A stretch of DNA of 64,000 bases from an uncultured Acetatifactor sp. (GCA_910578215.1 CAJTPH010000002.1:57499-121498), one strand, 5' to 3'; counted from the stretch's first letter, positions 54,285 to 62,910 are shown. Made by a program: numbers and translations. The notes: generated by a model from the sequence alone, not told the origin.

Positions 54285-55178
54285 TCACTCCGCCCCTTTT
54301 TTCCTGCGTTTACGACCTGCGGAGGCATGCAGGGGATTCACCTTCCATGCCGCAAGCATCAAAAAAATAAATGAAAGAAGCACTATGCACGAAGCGGATG
54401 TAAACATCCACACCTTTCCCTGGGCCAGATGATAAGTCAAAAAGCCCACATCGCTCCGGGAGGCTCCCTCCATGAACGGTTTTCCCGTCATGACATGCAC
54501 AAAAAAATCCACAAAAAAGACAATAGGATTAAAGAGCAGGAAAAGCAATACTTCTCCCAAATATCCCTCGTTGGAAATAAGCTTAAAAAATAACGGAATG
54601 AGAGTTAAAACAAAGATGATAAAATAAATCACAAACGACATAATCACCGAGGTTATGGACCTTTTGCAGAACGCGGAGCAGAAAATCCCAACGCTCCCCG
54701 CAAACATTGACAACAGAACTATGGTCAGCAGAAAATAAAACAGTGTGCTCCAGCTTAAGCCTCCCACCACGAACGCCAGCGACATGACAGGCATGCCGGC
54801 AGCTACAAAGAAAAGAATCCTTATCATTGCCGAAGCCAGCTTACCCAGCACAATGGAAAACGGGGACATACAGGTGGTGAGCATAATGTCAAAGGTCTGT
54901 CTCTCCTTCTCGCCGGAGATGGATGACGCGGTCATAATAGGCACAATCAACGCCACAATACACACCTGAGTCACCGCCAGCACCGGAAACAGATAAACCA
55001 GATAGCTGTAAATATTATTGCTAAAGACATAGGCAGACTCCTGCTGAATAAACAGAAGCGCAAACATGAAAGCCAATGCCAGCACTGCCTCATAGGCAAA
55101 CAGCCCCCAGCTTATGCGCATGCTGCGCACCGCCACCTGCAGATCCTTCTTCACTATGGGATTTAATTTCAGCCTCAT
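54285..55178 (-). CDS. ABC-2 type transporter permease
   Basis: A 297-residue protein with six membrane segments and the ABC-2 permease pattern: a basic N-terminus, first segment ISWGLFAYEAVLALAFMFAL, and the cytoplasmic motif SGEKERQTFDIMLTTCMSP. Such permeases pair with an ATPase for export or membrane work, as GldF does with GldA. Its ATG overlaps the stop of the ATPase gene (TAATG). Confidence 0.9.
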   Translation of the reverse strand: MRLKLNPIVKKDLQVAVRSMRISWGLFAYEAVLALAFMFALLFIQQESAYVFSNNIYSYLVYLFPVLAVTQVCIVALIVPIMTASSISGEKERQTFDIMLTTCMSPFSIVLGKLASAMIRILFFVAAGMPVMSLAFVVGGLSWSTLFYFLLTIVLLSMFAGSVGIFCSAFCKRSITSVIMSFVIYFIIFVLTLIPLFFKLISNEGYLGEVLLFLLFNPIVFFVDFFVHVMTGKPFMEGASRSDVGFLTYHLAQGKVWMFTSASCIVLLSFIFLMLAAWKVNPLHASAGRKRRKKGAE

Positions 55179-56101
55179 TATTCGCCACCTCCCGTCAACT
55201 GCATAAACAGAGATTCCAGGCTGCCTTCCTCCCTGTGGAAATCCGTGAGTATAATCCCTCCCTGGATCATCCTGCCAATCAATCCGCAGACCTCCTCGTC
55301 CGTTCTCTCATATGAAATCAGCACCTCATTCTCCCTGACGGAATCCACCGTGACATTCGCCTGCTCCTTCAGGAAACGCACCGCAGGCTCCATATCGGAG
55401 CTGATTCGGATATGGATGCGCTTTCCGCCGGAAAGCTGCCGCATAATATCCTCGATCCGCCCTGCCGCAACAAGCTGCCCTCTGTTCATAATGCCGATAC
55501 TAGTACACATCTCCGAAAGCTCCGAGAGAATATGCGAGCTGATGACAATGGTTTTTCCCATGGAGTGCAGATTTTTCAGAAGCTCCTTCATCTCAATCCT
55601 CGCCCCGGGGTCCAGACCGGAGCTTGGCTCATCCAGAATTAATAGCCTGGGATTGTGCAGAAGCGCCCTTGCCACGCAAAGCCGCTGCTTCATTCCCCTG
55701 GAGAGCGTATCCACATAAAACTCCTTCTTATCCGAAAGATTTACCAGCTCCAGAAGATCGTCCGTCAGCTTTGCGATATCCCGCCTTCCCATTCCGTACA
55801 TGGAGCCGTAGAAATCCATATATTCACGTACCTTCAGATTGTCATATACCCCGAAGAAATCGGGCACATAACCGATCAGGCGTTTCATATTCCGACGGCC
55901 TGCCTCCACCGCCGTATCCCCGATCTGCACCTTCCCGGCGCTGGCCTTGAGAAGCCCGCAGACAATGCGGATGGTCGTGGTCTTACCCGCCCCGTTGGGT
56001 CCCACAAACCCGAACAGATCGCCCTCCGGAATATGCAGCGACAGATGATTGACCGCCGTAAAAGCGCCATAATTTTTTGTCAAATCCTCAATATAAAGCA
56101 T
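55178..56101 (-). CDS. ABC transporter ATP-binding protein
   Basis: A protein of 307 residues from ATG 56101 (AAGGGGGG 5 nt upstream; the frame is open 25 codons more inside the upstream gene). Walker A GPNGAGKTTT, signature LSRGMKQRL and Walker B LLILDEPSSGLDPG are intact. The family is the CcmA/NatA/GldA type that works with ABC-2 permeases. The upstream gene stop is 10 nt before the start. Confidence 0.95.
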   Translation of the reverse strand: MLYIEDLTKNYGAFTAVNHLSLHIPEGDLFGFVGPNGAGKTTTIRIVCGLLKASAGKVQIGDTAVEAGRRNMKRLIGYVPDFFGVYDNLKVREYMDFYGSMYGMGRRDIAKLTDDLLELVNLSDKKEFYVDTLSRGMKQRLCVARALLHNPRLLILDEPSSGLDPGARIEMKELLKNLHSMGKTIVISSHILSELSEMCTSIGIMNRGQLVAAGRIEDIMRQLSGGKRIHIRISSDMEPAVRFLKEQANVTVDSVRENEVLISYERTDEEVCGLIGRMIQGGIILTDFHREEGSLESLFMQLTGGGE

Positions 56102-56111
56102 GCCGCCCCCC

Positions 56112-58166
56112 TTACTGAACGATATAGAGGCATCCAAAGGATGTCTCGCTGCAGACATCGTCCACCGCCCGTTCATAATTCTCTGTCACTCCCATGAAAA
56201 AGACATCCGCCTTTACCGCCTTCTCTGCCGCGCCGCAGATACCTATTCCCAGCGCTGCCAAGGCATCCATCTCCTCCTTATATCTGTCCGCCTCATTAAA
56301 ACGTCTCAATTCATTGACATAATCTCCATAGTCTTCATAATTGGGCGCGCCCACGTAGATCAGGGGCTGGTCTGCCATTTCCCTGCTCTGCCCCGCAGGA
56401 AGACTGCCGTAGACATACATAACATTGTCCACCACCAGCGCAAAACATTTAAAATCCGTTCCGGAATTATTGACTACCGTTCCCGTCAGCTCATACTGGC
56501 TGATTCCGTATTTATGCCCCTTTATGTCCTGAAGACCCACACTGCCCTGCCGCTGCGGCCCTTCCATGGCCCCTGCATAAAATACACAGTTCTCAAAAGG
56601 GGATGTGGGATTTATGCCAAAATAAAGATCGTTTCCTACCCTTCTTATATGGTTATAATATCCGTCATTGCCATAATAATAAGATGCGTTCAAGGGGCCC
56701 ACATACTCGTAATCTCCCGACAGCCTGAGCTGCCACTCGTCATGCCCTGCGTCAAAGCACTGCATATAAGTCTGCTTGCCTCCGGCGCCTGCAAGCGGCT
56801 CCAGTGTCACGGAAAGAACCCTCGTATCCTTCACCTCGAACCCTCTGCCCGCCATATAGACAAGCACGATTCCAAGAAGCGCCGAAACGGGCACCGCCGC
56901 CCAGTAAAGCTCTCTCTTTTTCAGAAGCCTCAATATCAGATACAGCACGGGACCCACAAAAATAACATAGAGAACCACTATGACTCTCAATATGCCAAAA
57001 TTCAGATCCGTACTGTTATTGCCAAGCATGCCGAAAAGGCGTTTTCTCTGATATTCCACATCATAATACCTTGACATCCCGGCATTACGAAGCTGTGAAT
57101 AAATACTGATTTCGTCCAGCATGTAGGATAAATAATCAGCCCTTTTCATACCGACATAAGCATCTGTATTCAGGGTCCCCAGCTCCGAAAGCGAATAAGG
57201 CAGCACACTCACGGCCCCGTCTCCCGCAGAACGCACATAGCCTCCGATGTAGAAAACTGTCTGATAATCCTGCAGCGTTGTCTTTAAATCCGCCAGGGTA
57301 AGCTGATTCACATTCACCCTGTTCTCCACACCGTAATACATCGAATTATTTACGTTTCCACCTATCACATTAGGCGGTCTGTGCTCTCCCGGCGGATACA
57401 CACCAAGGCTCTCTACGCCAAGGATATCGCTGTCAAAGCCTCCAAGAGTATCCTCTGCATAAGCGCCCGTTCCAACGATCAGTATCCCTCCGTTCTCATT
57501 CCAGCTCCAGAGACTCTCCATCTGCTCATCCGTCAAAACCTCCGTGCTGTAATGATCGATGACCAGATAGATAAGCGAATCCAGATGCTCCGCCAAATTG
57601 TCCTGATTCAGCTCCACCAGCTTTACCGGATAAAAATCGCTAAAGAAATACAGCTCCTGCCCTCCCATATCCAAATACGTAAGCCCGGAAAAATCATCGC
57701 TCAAAATACCCATAAGCAGGGCGTCCTTCTTACCCGACAGCAAGCCCTTAAAATTCTTGGAGACAGTCTCTTTACCGTTCTTATCCAACAGCACGATATG
57801 CGTCATGCCGCGTGTGTCCTCCAGACTGTTCACAGGAATTTTTATCGTAAACTGCTTTTTACTGCCTGCCGGCAGAGACAGCTCCGTATCATAGGCACAT
57901 GGCAGATAATACCTGTCCTCTATCGTAAGCCGCACGGTTCCCTCCCAGTCGGCTCCGCTGTTCTGCACCGTCACCTTTATATCGTAGGTGCTGCCGTCTC
58001 CACCCTGCAGCAAGTCCGCCTTTATTGAAAAATCATTCCCCGAGGCACTCGCAGTCGTTTTTCCGCCGCCCAGACACAGCAGCAGAAGCGCCGCCACGGC
58101 AAGGCGCCTTCCAAGCTTTCCCCAGAATTTCCGGCTTCTGAATTCATCCATCATCTTAAACCCCAT
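56112..58166 (-). CDS. Exported membrane protein with amidotransferase-like region, first gene of the ABC-VWA operon
   Basis: A 684-residue protein. A hydrophobic signal-like stretch is at about 20-36 (LAVAALLLLCLGGG). A beta-rich Ig-like part (about 48-130) has NSGADWEGTVRLTIEDRYYL. A Rossmann/GATase-like part follows (about 145-330; SLIYLVIDHYSTEVLTDEQM). Two membrane segments lie at about 388-410 and 420-440, then a soluble C-terminal domain. It has no catalytic Cys that I can assign. ATG 58154 is an alternative start. It may be the extracytoplasmic partner of the ABC pair, similar in layout to GldG. Confidence 0.75.
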   Translation of the reverse strand: MGFKMMDEFRSRKFWGKLGRRLAVAALLLLCLGGGKTTASASGNDFSIKADLLQGGDGSTYDIKVTVQNSGADWEGTVRLTIEDRYYLPCAYDTELSLPAGSKKQFTIKIPVNSLEDTRGMTHIVLLDKNGKETVSKNFKGLLSGKKDALLMGILSDDFSGLTYLDMGGQELYFFSDFYPVKLVELNQDNLAEHLDSLIYLVIDHYSTEVLTDEQMESLWSWNENGGILIVGTGAYAEDTLGGFDSDILGVESLGVYPPGEHRPPNVIGGNVNNSMYYGVENRVNVNQLTLADLKTTLQDYQTVFYIGGYVRSAGDGAVSVLPYSLSELGTLNTDAYVGMKRADYLSYMLDEISIYSQLRNAGMSRYYDVEYQRKRLFGMLGNNSTDLNFGILRVIVVLYVIFVGPVLYLILRLLKKRELYWAAVPVSALLGIVLVYMAGRGFEVKDTRVLSVTLEPLAGAGGKQTYMQCFDAGHDEWQLRLSGDYEYVGPLNASYYYGNDGYYNHIRRVGNDLYFGINPTSPFENCVFYAGAMEGPQRQGSVGLQDIKGHKYGISQYELTGTVVNNSGTDFKCFALVVDNVMYVYGSLPAGQSREMADQPLIYVGAPNYEDYGDYVNELRRFNEADRYKEEMDALAALGIGICGAAEKAVKADVFFMGVTENYERAVDDVCSETSFGCLYIVQ

Positions 58167-58753
58167 TCTCCCTTACATTTTCATGTAAATTATTTTCCCT
58201 TTTCAGATTGGTGCTGCCAATACCAGCGGAAAAACCATTGACAAAACTAATCCTATCCATCTTTTCACTTGAGTCGTTACCCCCTGAACTCTGTTTTCAT
58301 ATGTACAGACGCAAAATAAATCCAGATGTTTCACATTGAATTTGTATTTATTGAGTGCTTCAATAAAATAGCCAGTCGGCTGGATTCTTGTCGTGCGCTT
58401 CAGCGCACATGAAATCAGTAGTTGACACAATGACCTTTTGTGTCAACATTGTACCATATCAGCAGGAAATCAAGCGTGAACGAAGTGAGCATTTGATTTC
58501 ACCTGATATGGTAACGAAAGAATCCAATCTGCAAAGCAGATTTTAAGCGCACAGCGCGGCAGACGCGCAGCGGCTGGATTCTTGAGTGTATTGTACCACA
58601 ATACCCCCTGCAATTCAATTACAAATGGTAATCTCTACTATAGACCACACTCCTAAATAGTTTCTTTAAATAAAAATAAAGACTTTCTAAAAACATTTGG
58701 AAAAAATATGCAATAACCCAAAGCCTGCACATGCTGCTTCCTGCCGCTGCGAT
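58167..58753. other. 587-bp gap with a palindrome-rich element
   Basis: The gap holds the structured element at 58377-58604 and an AT-rich right part. The 58174-58190 hairpin (TTACAT/ATGTAA) lies just before the first operon gene. I could not find a convincing promoter for the ABC-VWA operon, although it should be here. Confidence 0.5.
58377..58604. repeat. Palindromic structured element with direct repeats
   Basis: The word CGGCTGGATTCTTG occurs at 58377-58390 and again at 58571-58584. The inverted word AAGAATCCA lies between (about 58517-58526). Inside are nested hairpins: GTTGACACAA with TTGTGTCAAC, ACCATATCAG (58453-58462) with CTGATATGGT (58503-58512), which encloses GGAAATCAA/TTTGATTTC, and AATCTGC/GCAGATT. 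A last palindrome TATTGTACCACAATA closes the region. This layout fits a small non-autonomous mobile element or a structured RNA. It does not fit any protein. Confidence 0.7.
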
Positions 58754-59566
58754 TCACCGCCCTGCCGTTTCTCCCGTACTGCCGTTTCTCCCGTACTGCC
58801 TGTGCTTTACCACGTTTCCGCTTTTATCATATTCAAAATACTCCTTGGCACACCCGTTTTCGTAATATGTTATTTCCTCCTTCAGCCAGCCTTCGGCACA
58901 ATAGCGCCAATAATGGGTCTCCACGCCGTCAACGTATTCCCGATACCGACGTTCACATCCATTTCTCTTTATAAAATACTCCTCAAAGTACGCCCTGCTC
59001 AAATCAGCGTTATACCCTATTATCCCGTCCGGCTTATCGCTGCCCGCCGAACACCTATATACCTCGATGCCCCCGTCCTTCCCGTAGCAGATCTCGTATT
59101 CCGTTACTGCCCTGGAATCTGCATGCAGCCTGGTATCTGTTAAGCTGACAATCCGGCTGTCCCCATCGTACTCCGCTTTGAGCACATGCGTTTCATATAA
59201 TACCCACTTCTTCAAGCAGCCCTCTGCCTCCAGTGAAAGCAGCTTTCCGTTTTGATCATATATCCTTTTTTTCACGGGATACTCCAAAATTTTCTCGGAG
59301 CCAAAGGACTCGGGCATATAAACCTTAGTCACCTTTCCCCTTTTGTCATATTCATAGGTGAGCACCGCATCCTTTTCAACATTAAAGCCATACTCTGACC
59401 GGGGCTCCTCCAAGGCTGCAGCCCTGAATGACGCCTTCTGTTTTTCCCCAGACCGTTCCGCCGCCCCGCCGGCAGTCCGTCTGTGTCCGGCGTTGCCCCA
59501 GCAGCCCCAGAGCAGAACAAAAGCTGCCGCAAAAATAATCAGTAAATATCCCTTTCTCATATGCAT
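58754..59566 (-). CDS. Lipoprotein with YD/YwqK-like repeats, probably phase-variable
   Basis: About 270 residues. After the basic start MRKG comes a hydrophobic stretch ending LLWGC, a likely lipobox, so the mature protein would be membrane-anchored. The rest has repeated Tyr-Asp and Gly-Asn/Lys turns (YEYDKRGKVTKVY, RIYDQNGKLLSLE, YEYDKSGNVVKHR-like), as in RHS/YwqK/MORN-variant proteins. ATG 59566 has GGAG 7 nt upstream. The promoter spacer holds 13 G. The last codons contain a 17-bp tandem duplication that changes the frame. Function unknown. Confidence 0.65.
   Translation of the reverse strand: MHMRKGYLLIIFAAAFVLLWGCWGNAGHRRTAGGAAERSGEKQKASFRAAALEEPRSEYGFNVEKDAVLTYEYDKRGKVTKVYMPESFGSEKILEYPVKKRIYDQNGKLLSLEAEGCLKKWVLYETHVLKAEYDGDSRIVSLTDTRLHADSRAVTEYEICYGKDGGIEVYRCSAGSDKPDGIIGYNADLSRAYFEEYFIKRNGCERRYREYVDGVETHYWRYCAEGWLKEEITYYENGCAKEYFEYDKSGNVVKHRQYGRNGSTGETAGR
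58762..58800. repeat. 17-bp tandem duplication at the lipoprotein gene end
   Basis: CTGCCGTTTCTCCCGTA is present twice without mismatch (58762-58778, 58779-58795), followed by CTGCC. Because 17 is not a multiple of three, the copy number sets the C-terminal frame. Confidence 0.9.
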
Positions 59567-59634
59567 CCTTATACTCCATATCCCCATGACCCTAAAATTA
59601 GCTATTAAGAGCACTTATTTGCTTAACCTCCTAT

Positions 59635-59665
59635 ATTTTACCCCCCCCCCCCCATTTTTTGTCAA
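59635..59665 (-). promoter_or_regulatory. Promoter with poly-G spacer, likely phase-variable
   Basis: On the minus strand, TTGACA (59660-59665) is followed by five A, one T and 13 G, then TAAAAT (59635-59640). The spacer is 19 nt. Loss of two G would give the optimal 17 nt. It lies about 70 nt upstream of the lipoprotein start. This is the classical layout of a slipped-strand promoter switch. Confidence 0.7.
59641..59653. repeat. Homopolymer of 13 C (13 G on the coding strand)
   Basis: This is the longest homopolymer of C or G seen in the window. It lies within the promoter spacer described above. Confidence 0.97.
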
Positions 59666-59786
59666 GCGCCTTGCGCGCCTGCCCCTATCCATACCGGTCA
59701 ACCCGCCTTCCGGTCTTCATATCTGGGACGGCAGGGCCCACAAGCCTTCCCCTTGAAAAGGTCGTGAGAATTGTTTTCAGCATACG

Positions 59787-59829
59787 CAAAAAGGAACCCT
59801 TACCGTTATTACGGTGGATTCCTTTTCAT
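59787..59829 (-). terminator. Terminator after the RelE-like-end gene
   Basis: AAAAAGGAACCCTTACCG pairs with CGGTGGATTCCTTTT around the loop TTATTA. On the minus strand a run of T follows the stem. It separates the ATPase pair from the lipoprotein gene. Confidence 0.8.
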
Positions 59830-59845
59830 GCTTACTGTAAGCTTA

Positions 59846-60700
59846 CTATCCCTTATTGCTCCTCTTATGATCCCGTTCAATCCGCAATAAGCGAAAACGG
59901 TCTCCCTTACGATATCCGAAGCATCTCATTCTGCTGCTGAAACGAAATTTCATAATAGTCATATCTCTATACGCCGAATTACGAAACCAATCCTCCTCAG
60001 CCGATGACGGCGTATACTTTTTATATTCCAATCCGTCATCCAAACCGATGCTTTCCCAAGATTCATGCTTCACAAACTTATCCAGAGTACCTATAAGAAG
60101 GGCATACTCGTCTTGCTCTAAATGCTCAGCCCCATATTCTTTTTCCAGAAGCGAACAATCCATACGTGTTCCGGCATAGCGCGCCTTCAGACACATATCC
60201 CGCTCCAGCCCCATCTGCCCGCCAAAATGCTCTACCAGATACGCCGGATGATATACGGAAACAACAGAGTACTCCTCCCCTGCACATTTTATACAAAGCC
60301 TGCGATCCGAATAAACATCCGAATCAAAGGACAAAAGGGGTTCCTGCCGCGCTGCCGCCTCCGCTACCGCAGTAGCCGCCATGTCTTCCTCACCCATCCA
60401 GTAGGTCATGCCATAATTATGCTCCGGCGCAAAATCCCAGTAGGGCTCTGTCCGTATCTCCTTATCCAACGCAATTCTTAAACGGCTCAGTTCATCTGAT
60501 CTCGGATACTGTTTCAGATCCCCCAGACTGATTTTTTTAGTAATTTTACATTTATAAAAATCTGCAATCTTTCTGATTTCTCCGTCTTCCTGACTTCTCA
60601 CCAGGTTAAAACACTTTAAATTTGCGTCCAGGCTTTTCAGAAAATCATCTGTGCTTTCAAACTGCCCATGCAGTGATTTTTCATTTAAAATAAAATTCAA
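59846..60700 (-). CDS. Partner of the DUF3696 ATPase, with RelE-like C-terminal segment (putative effector)
   Basis: A 284-residue protein without a named domain that I can assign firmly. The N-terminal two thirds have conserved-looking aromatic motifs (EPYWDFAPEHNYGMTYWMGE, LSFDSDVYSDRRLCIKC). The last 50 residues (MTIMKFRFSSRMRCFGYRKG, then RFRLLRIERDHKRSNKG) look like the end strand-strand-His-Lys pattern of RelE/ParE-type RNases. The start is TTG 60700, 3 nt after the ATPase stop, so the two are coupled. An RNase effector controlled by the ATPase is an inference. Confidence 0.55.
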   Translation of the reverse strand: MNFILNEKSLHGQFESTDDFLKSLDANLKCFNLVRSQEDGEIRKIADFYKCKITKKISLGDLKQYPRSDELSRLRIALDKEIRTEPYWDFAPEHNYGMTYWMGEEDMAATAVAEAAARQEPLLSFDSDVYSDRRLCIKCAGEEYSVVSVYHPAYLVEHFGGQMGLERDMCLKARYAGTRMDCSLLEKEYGAEHLEQDEYALLIGTLDKFVKHESWESIGLDDGLEYKKYTPSSAEEDWFRNSAYRDMTIMKFRFSSRMRCFGYRKGDRFRLLRIERDHKRSNKG

Positions 60701-60703
60701 TTC

Positions 60704-61735
60704 TCACCACCCCAAAATCACATCCAGATCCTTCTCAATCTGGTCAAACAGCCCATCCTGCTGATTCTTCACATGCCCGTCGTCATCCAGAAGTATCTCC
60801 ACCGGCAGGCTTATCTTGTCTTCGTTCTGCCGGAAAAAATAAATCCGTACTTTATCGTTGCTGATCCTGTCGCTGCTGACGCATCTCCGCAGCCCATTAA
60901 AAACATGGTCGCTATGAGTTTCCATCACCACCTGCAGCCCTTTTTGAGCCAAAAATATTAAAAATTCCATCAATTCACACTGACCTGACGGATGAAGATG
61001 AATCTCAGGGTTTTCGATTATCAAAACATCGCCCTTTCTACAAGAGAACGCCGCAATAATAATCTCCGCAATATAGCTGACACCGGTTCCCACGTTCTTA
61101 GGCCTGATATCTCTTCCAAGCTCACGGTTTCTGTACGCCACCCGAATCAACTCCGTCCCGGGTATTTCTTCCGCAGTGATCCGGTAGCCCAAAATCCTCT
61201 CCAGCCAATAGTCCACCTGACCGCCCAGCGTCATTTTGGTTGTGCTGTCAAAAATAAATTCCGTCTCTTGTATCCCCTGATCCTTATGCCCTGCCAGATA
61301 AAAGAACGCATATTCGCAGCGAACACCGATTTGGTCCTTCCCCTCCAACGATTTTTGGTACGTATCCTCCACGCCGATTCTGTCCGCCGTTAAATAGCGG
61401 ATATTGATTTCATCCGGAAATCTGTTCCCGTCTCTTTTCTCAACCTCGTCTCCAAAGGTCTTTCTATACGAGCATTTCCCTCCCTGATACTCATACTCTG
61501 CCTCCAGAACGATTTCCTTGCTACCTGCAACCCAGTTCTTTACATCATTGACGGTTCCTATATTCATGTACTTTCCCGCCAGCGAGCTGGCACTATTCTG
61601 GTACAATGCAAGGACTGCCTGAATAACCGTAGATTTCCCTGTAGAATTTTTTCCGGCAAGTAATGTAAAATTGGAAAATCTTATTTCCGTTTCCTGAAAA
61701 CACTTAAATCCCTGTATTTTAATACAGTTCAGCAT
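60704..61735 (-). CDS. SMC/OLD-like AAA ATPase of the DUF3696 type
   Basis: A 343-residue ATPase. Walker A is GKNSTGKST at about 28-36, the ABC-type signature region NVGTGVSYIAEIIIAAF near 214, Walker B with VLIIENPEIHLHP near 236-248, and the His switch in METHSDHVFNG near 270. The end (DDDGHVKNQQDGLFDQIEKD) matches the C-terminal DUF3696 pattern. Such ATPases sense and control effectors in several defence systems (for example Septu, Gabija and PARIS have related ATPases). Here it is coupled to the gene with the RelE-like end. Confidence 0.85.
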   Translation of the reverse strand: MLNCIKIQGFKCFQETEIRFSNFTLLAGKNSTGKSTVIQAVLALYQNSASSLAGKYMNIGTVNDVKNWVAGSKEIVLEAEYEYQGGKCSYRKTFGDEVEKRDGNRFPDEINIRYLTADRIGVEDTYQKSLEGKDQIGVRCEYAFFYLAGHKDQGIQETEFIFDSTTKMTLGGQVDYWLERILGYRITAEEIPGTELIRVAYRNRELGRDIRPKNVGTGVSYIAEIIIAAFSCRKGDVLIIENPEIHLHPSGQCELMEFLIFLAQKGLQVVMETHSDHVFNGLRRCVSSDRISNDKVRIYFFRQNEDKISLPVEILLDDDGHVKNQQDGLFDQIEKDLDVILGW

Positions 61736-61860
61736 TTATCGCACCCTCTCTTATATCAAATCCTTATAAATACGTTAAATCACCCATTATATTAAATTTT
61801 ATTTCACTATAATTTATCTGGTTCATTCTGATTTTATTAAATTTCTATCTTGTGAAATTA

Positions 61861-62889
61861 TTAATCCTTTAAATGATTCATTCTATCTATTAAATTTTCT
61901 ATCATATCAAAATGTATTTGGATTTTGGTTATATTTACCTTTTCATTTTCTATATTCCTCCAAAGCCTGCCTTCAGAGACAACCCTCTCCAATCCCTGCT
62001 GTACCTCACCTTCCTTTTTCCCACATATCCACACCACATTATATAAATAACCGAGTACCTTCGCCTGCCACTCTTTCCCCTTTTCTCTCTCCAGGCCAAA
62101 ATGCGTTCTCCTGTCCCAGTCCAAAAGCTCCTCTGTTGCCTCCCTGAGAGCATCCGCCGTTCTATTCATCCATTGTCTGTCCCTCTGCATTATAAGCGCT
62201 GCAGTCAGGTCTAACAATTGCTGGGAACTCATATTTTCCCCCCGGTCTGCCCGGATATCGCCTGTAAGTATAAAACGATACATCAAAATGCGCAATACCA
62301 TGTACTGACGGTTTAAAATCCATTTACTAAAAAAATGAGCCGGCTCCCCCAGGCTTCGCTCCAAATGGCTCAGACGCTGTTCCAGCTCCTGCCCATACAA
62401 TTCGTTCCTGATCCCCTGTTCCCTTGTAAAATTCCATCTCTCAATATAGTTACCCATCTGCATATGCATATACCGGGGGGTGGTATATTCAATAACTTCA
62501 AAGGAAAATTTATAGTCATATAACCAGGATGCCCTTCTGGGAAACTGCCGCTCCAGCTGTTCTATCCCGCATCCCTCCAATTCCGGATAAAACTCAAGTC
62601 CCCCGACAGCATAATAGCCTTCCAAAAACTCAATAAGACAACGCAGGCGGTCATCCGCTTCCAGGACAAGCAGACTCCCGTCCTGCCGCTCCGAAACATA
62701 AATAATCGGCAAGGCAATTCCAAACAGAATTATTTCCACTATCCCTGAGATACGTTCTATCTTCTTGGACCTTCTCATCGAAGGAACCGACGGAAAAACC
62801 AGCTTTCTCTCCAGATACATCTGATATATCTGTTGAACCGACATCTTTTTTTCATAACTGTCAATATAATTACCGGATAATTTCTCCAT
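61861..62889 (-). CDS. Degenerate DUF262 (GmrS-like) protein
   Basis: A 342-residue protein. The N-terminal part follows the DUF262 layout: VQQIYQMYLERKLVFPSVPS, then IVEIILFGIALPIIYVSE, and RLRCLIEFLEGYYAV. In active members the motifs are QRxxVW and DGQQR. Here they are SMRRS and EADDR, so the ParB-like NTP-binding residues are mostly lost. The C-terminal 200 residues are helical, without an HNH nuclease end. It is encoded 125 nt upstream of the AAA ATPase and on the same strand. It may be a regulator or a decayed restriction component. Confidence 0.7.
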   Translation of the reverse strand: MEKLSGNYIDSYEKKMSVQQIYQMYLERKLVFPSVPSMRRSKKIERISGIVEIILFGIALPIIYVSERQDGSLLVLEADDRLRCLIEFLEGYYAVGGLEFYPELEGCGIEQLERQFPRRASWLYDYKFSFEVIEYTTPRYMHMQMGNYIERWNFTREQGIRNELYGQELEQRLSHLERSLGEPAHFFSKWILNRQYMVLRILMYRFILTGDIRADRGENMSSQQLLDLTAALIMQRDRQWMNRTADALREATEELLDWDRRTHFGLEREKGKEWQAKVLGYLYNVVWICGKKEGEVQQGLERVVSEGRLWRNIENEKVNITKIQIHFDMIENLIDRMNHLKD

Positions 62890-62910
62890 ATGGACCTCTT
62901 ATTCTGCCTT

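Noticed and set aside
58203..58430. 75-codon open frame on the minus strand
   Set aside because: It runs through the palindrome-rich element and its hairpins, lacks a ribosome binding site and has no domain pattern. It is best seen as a by-product of the repeat.
59685..59783. 32-codon ORF between the terminator and the poly-G promoter
   Set aside because: There is no ribosome binding site, and no family could be recognised. It lies just upstream of the promoter without a reason for transcription.
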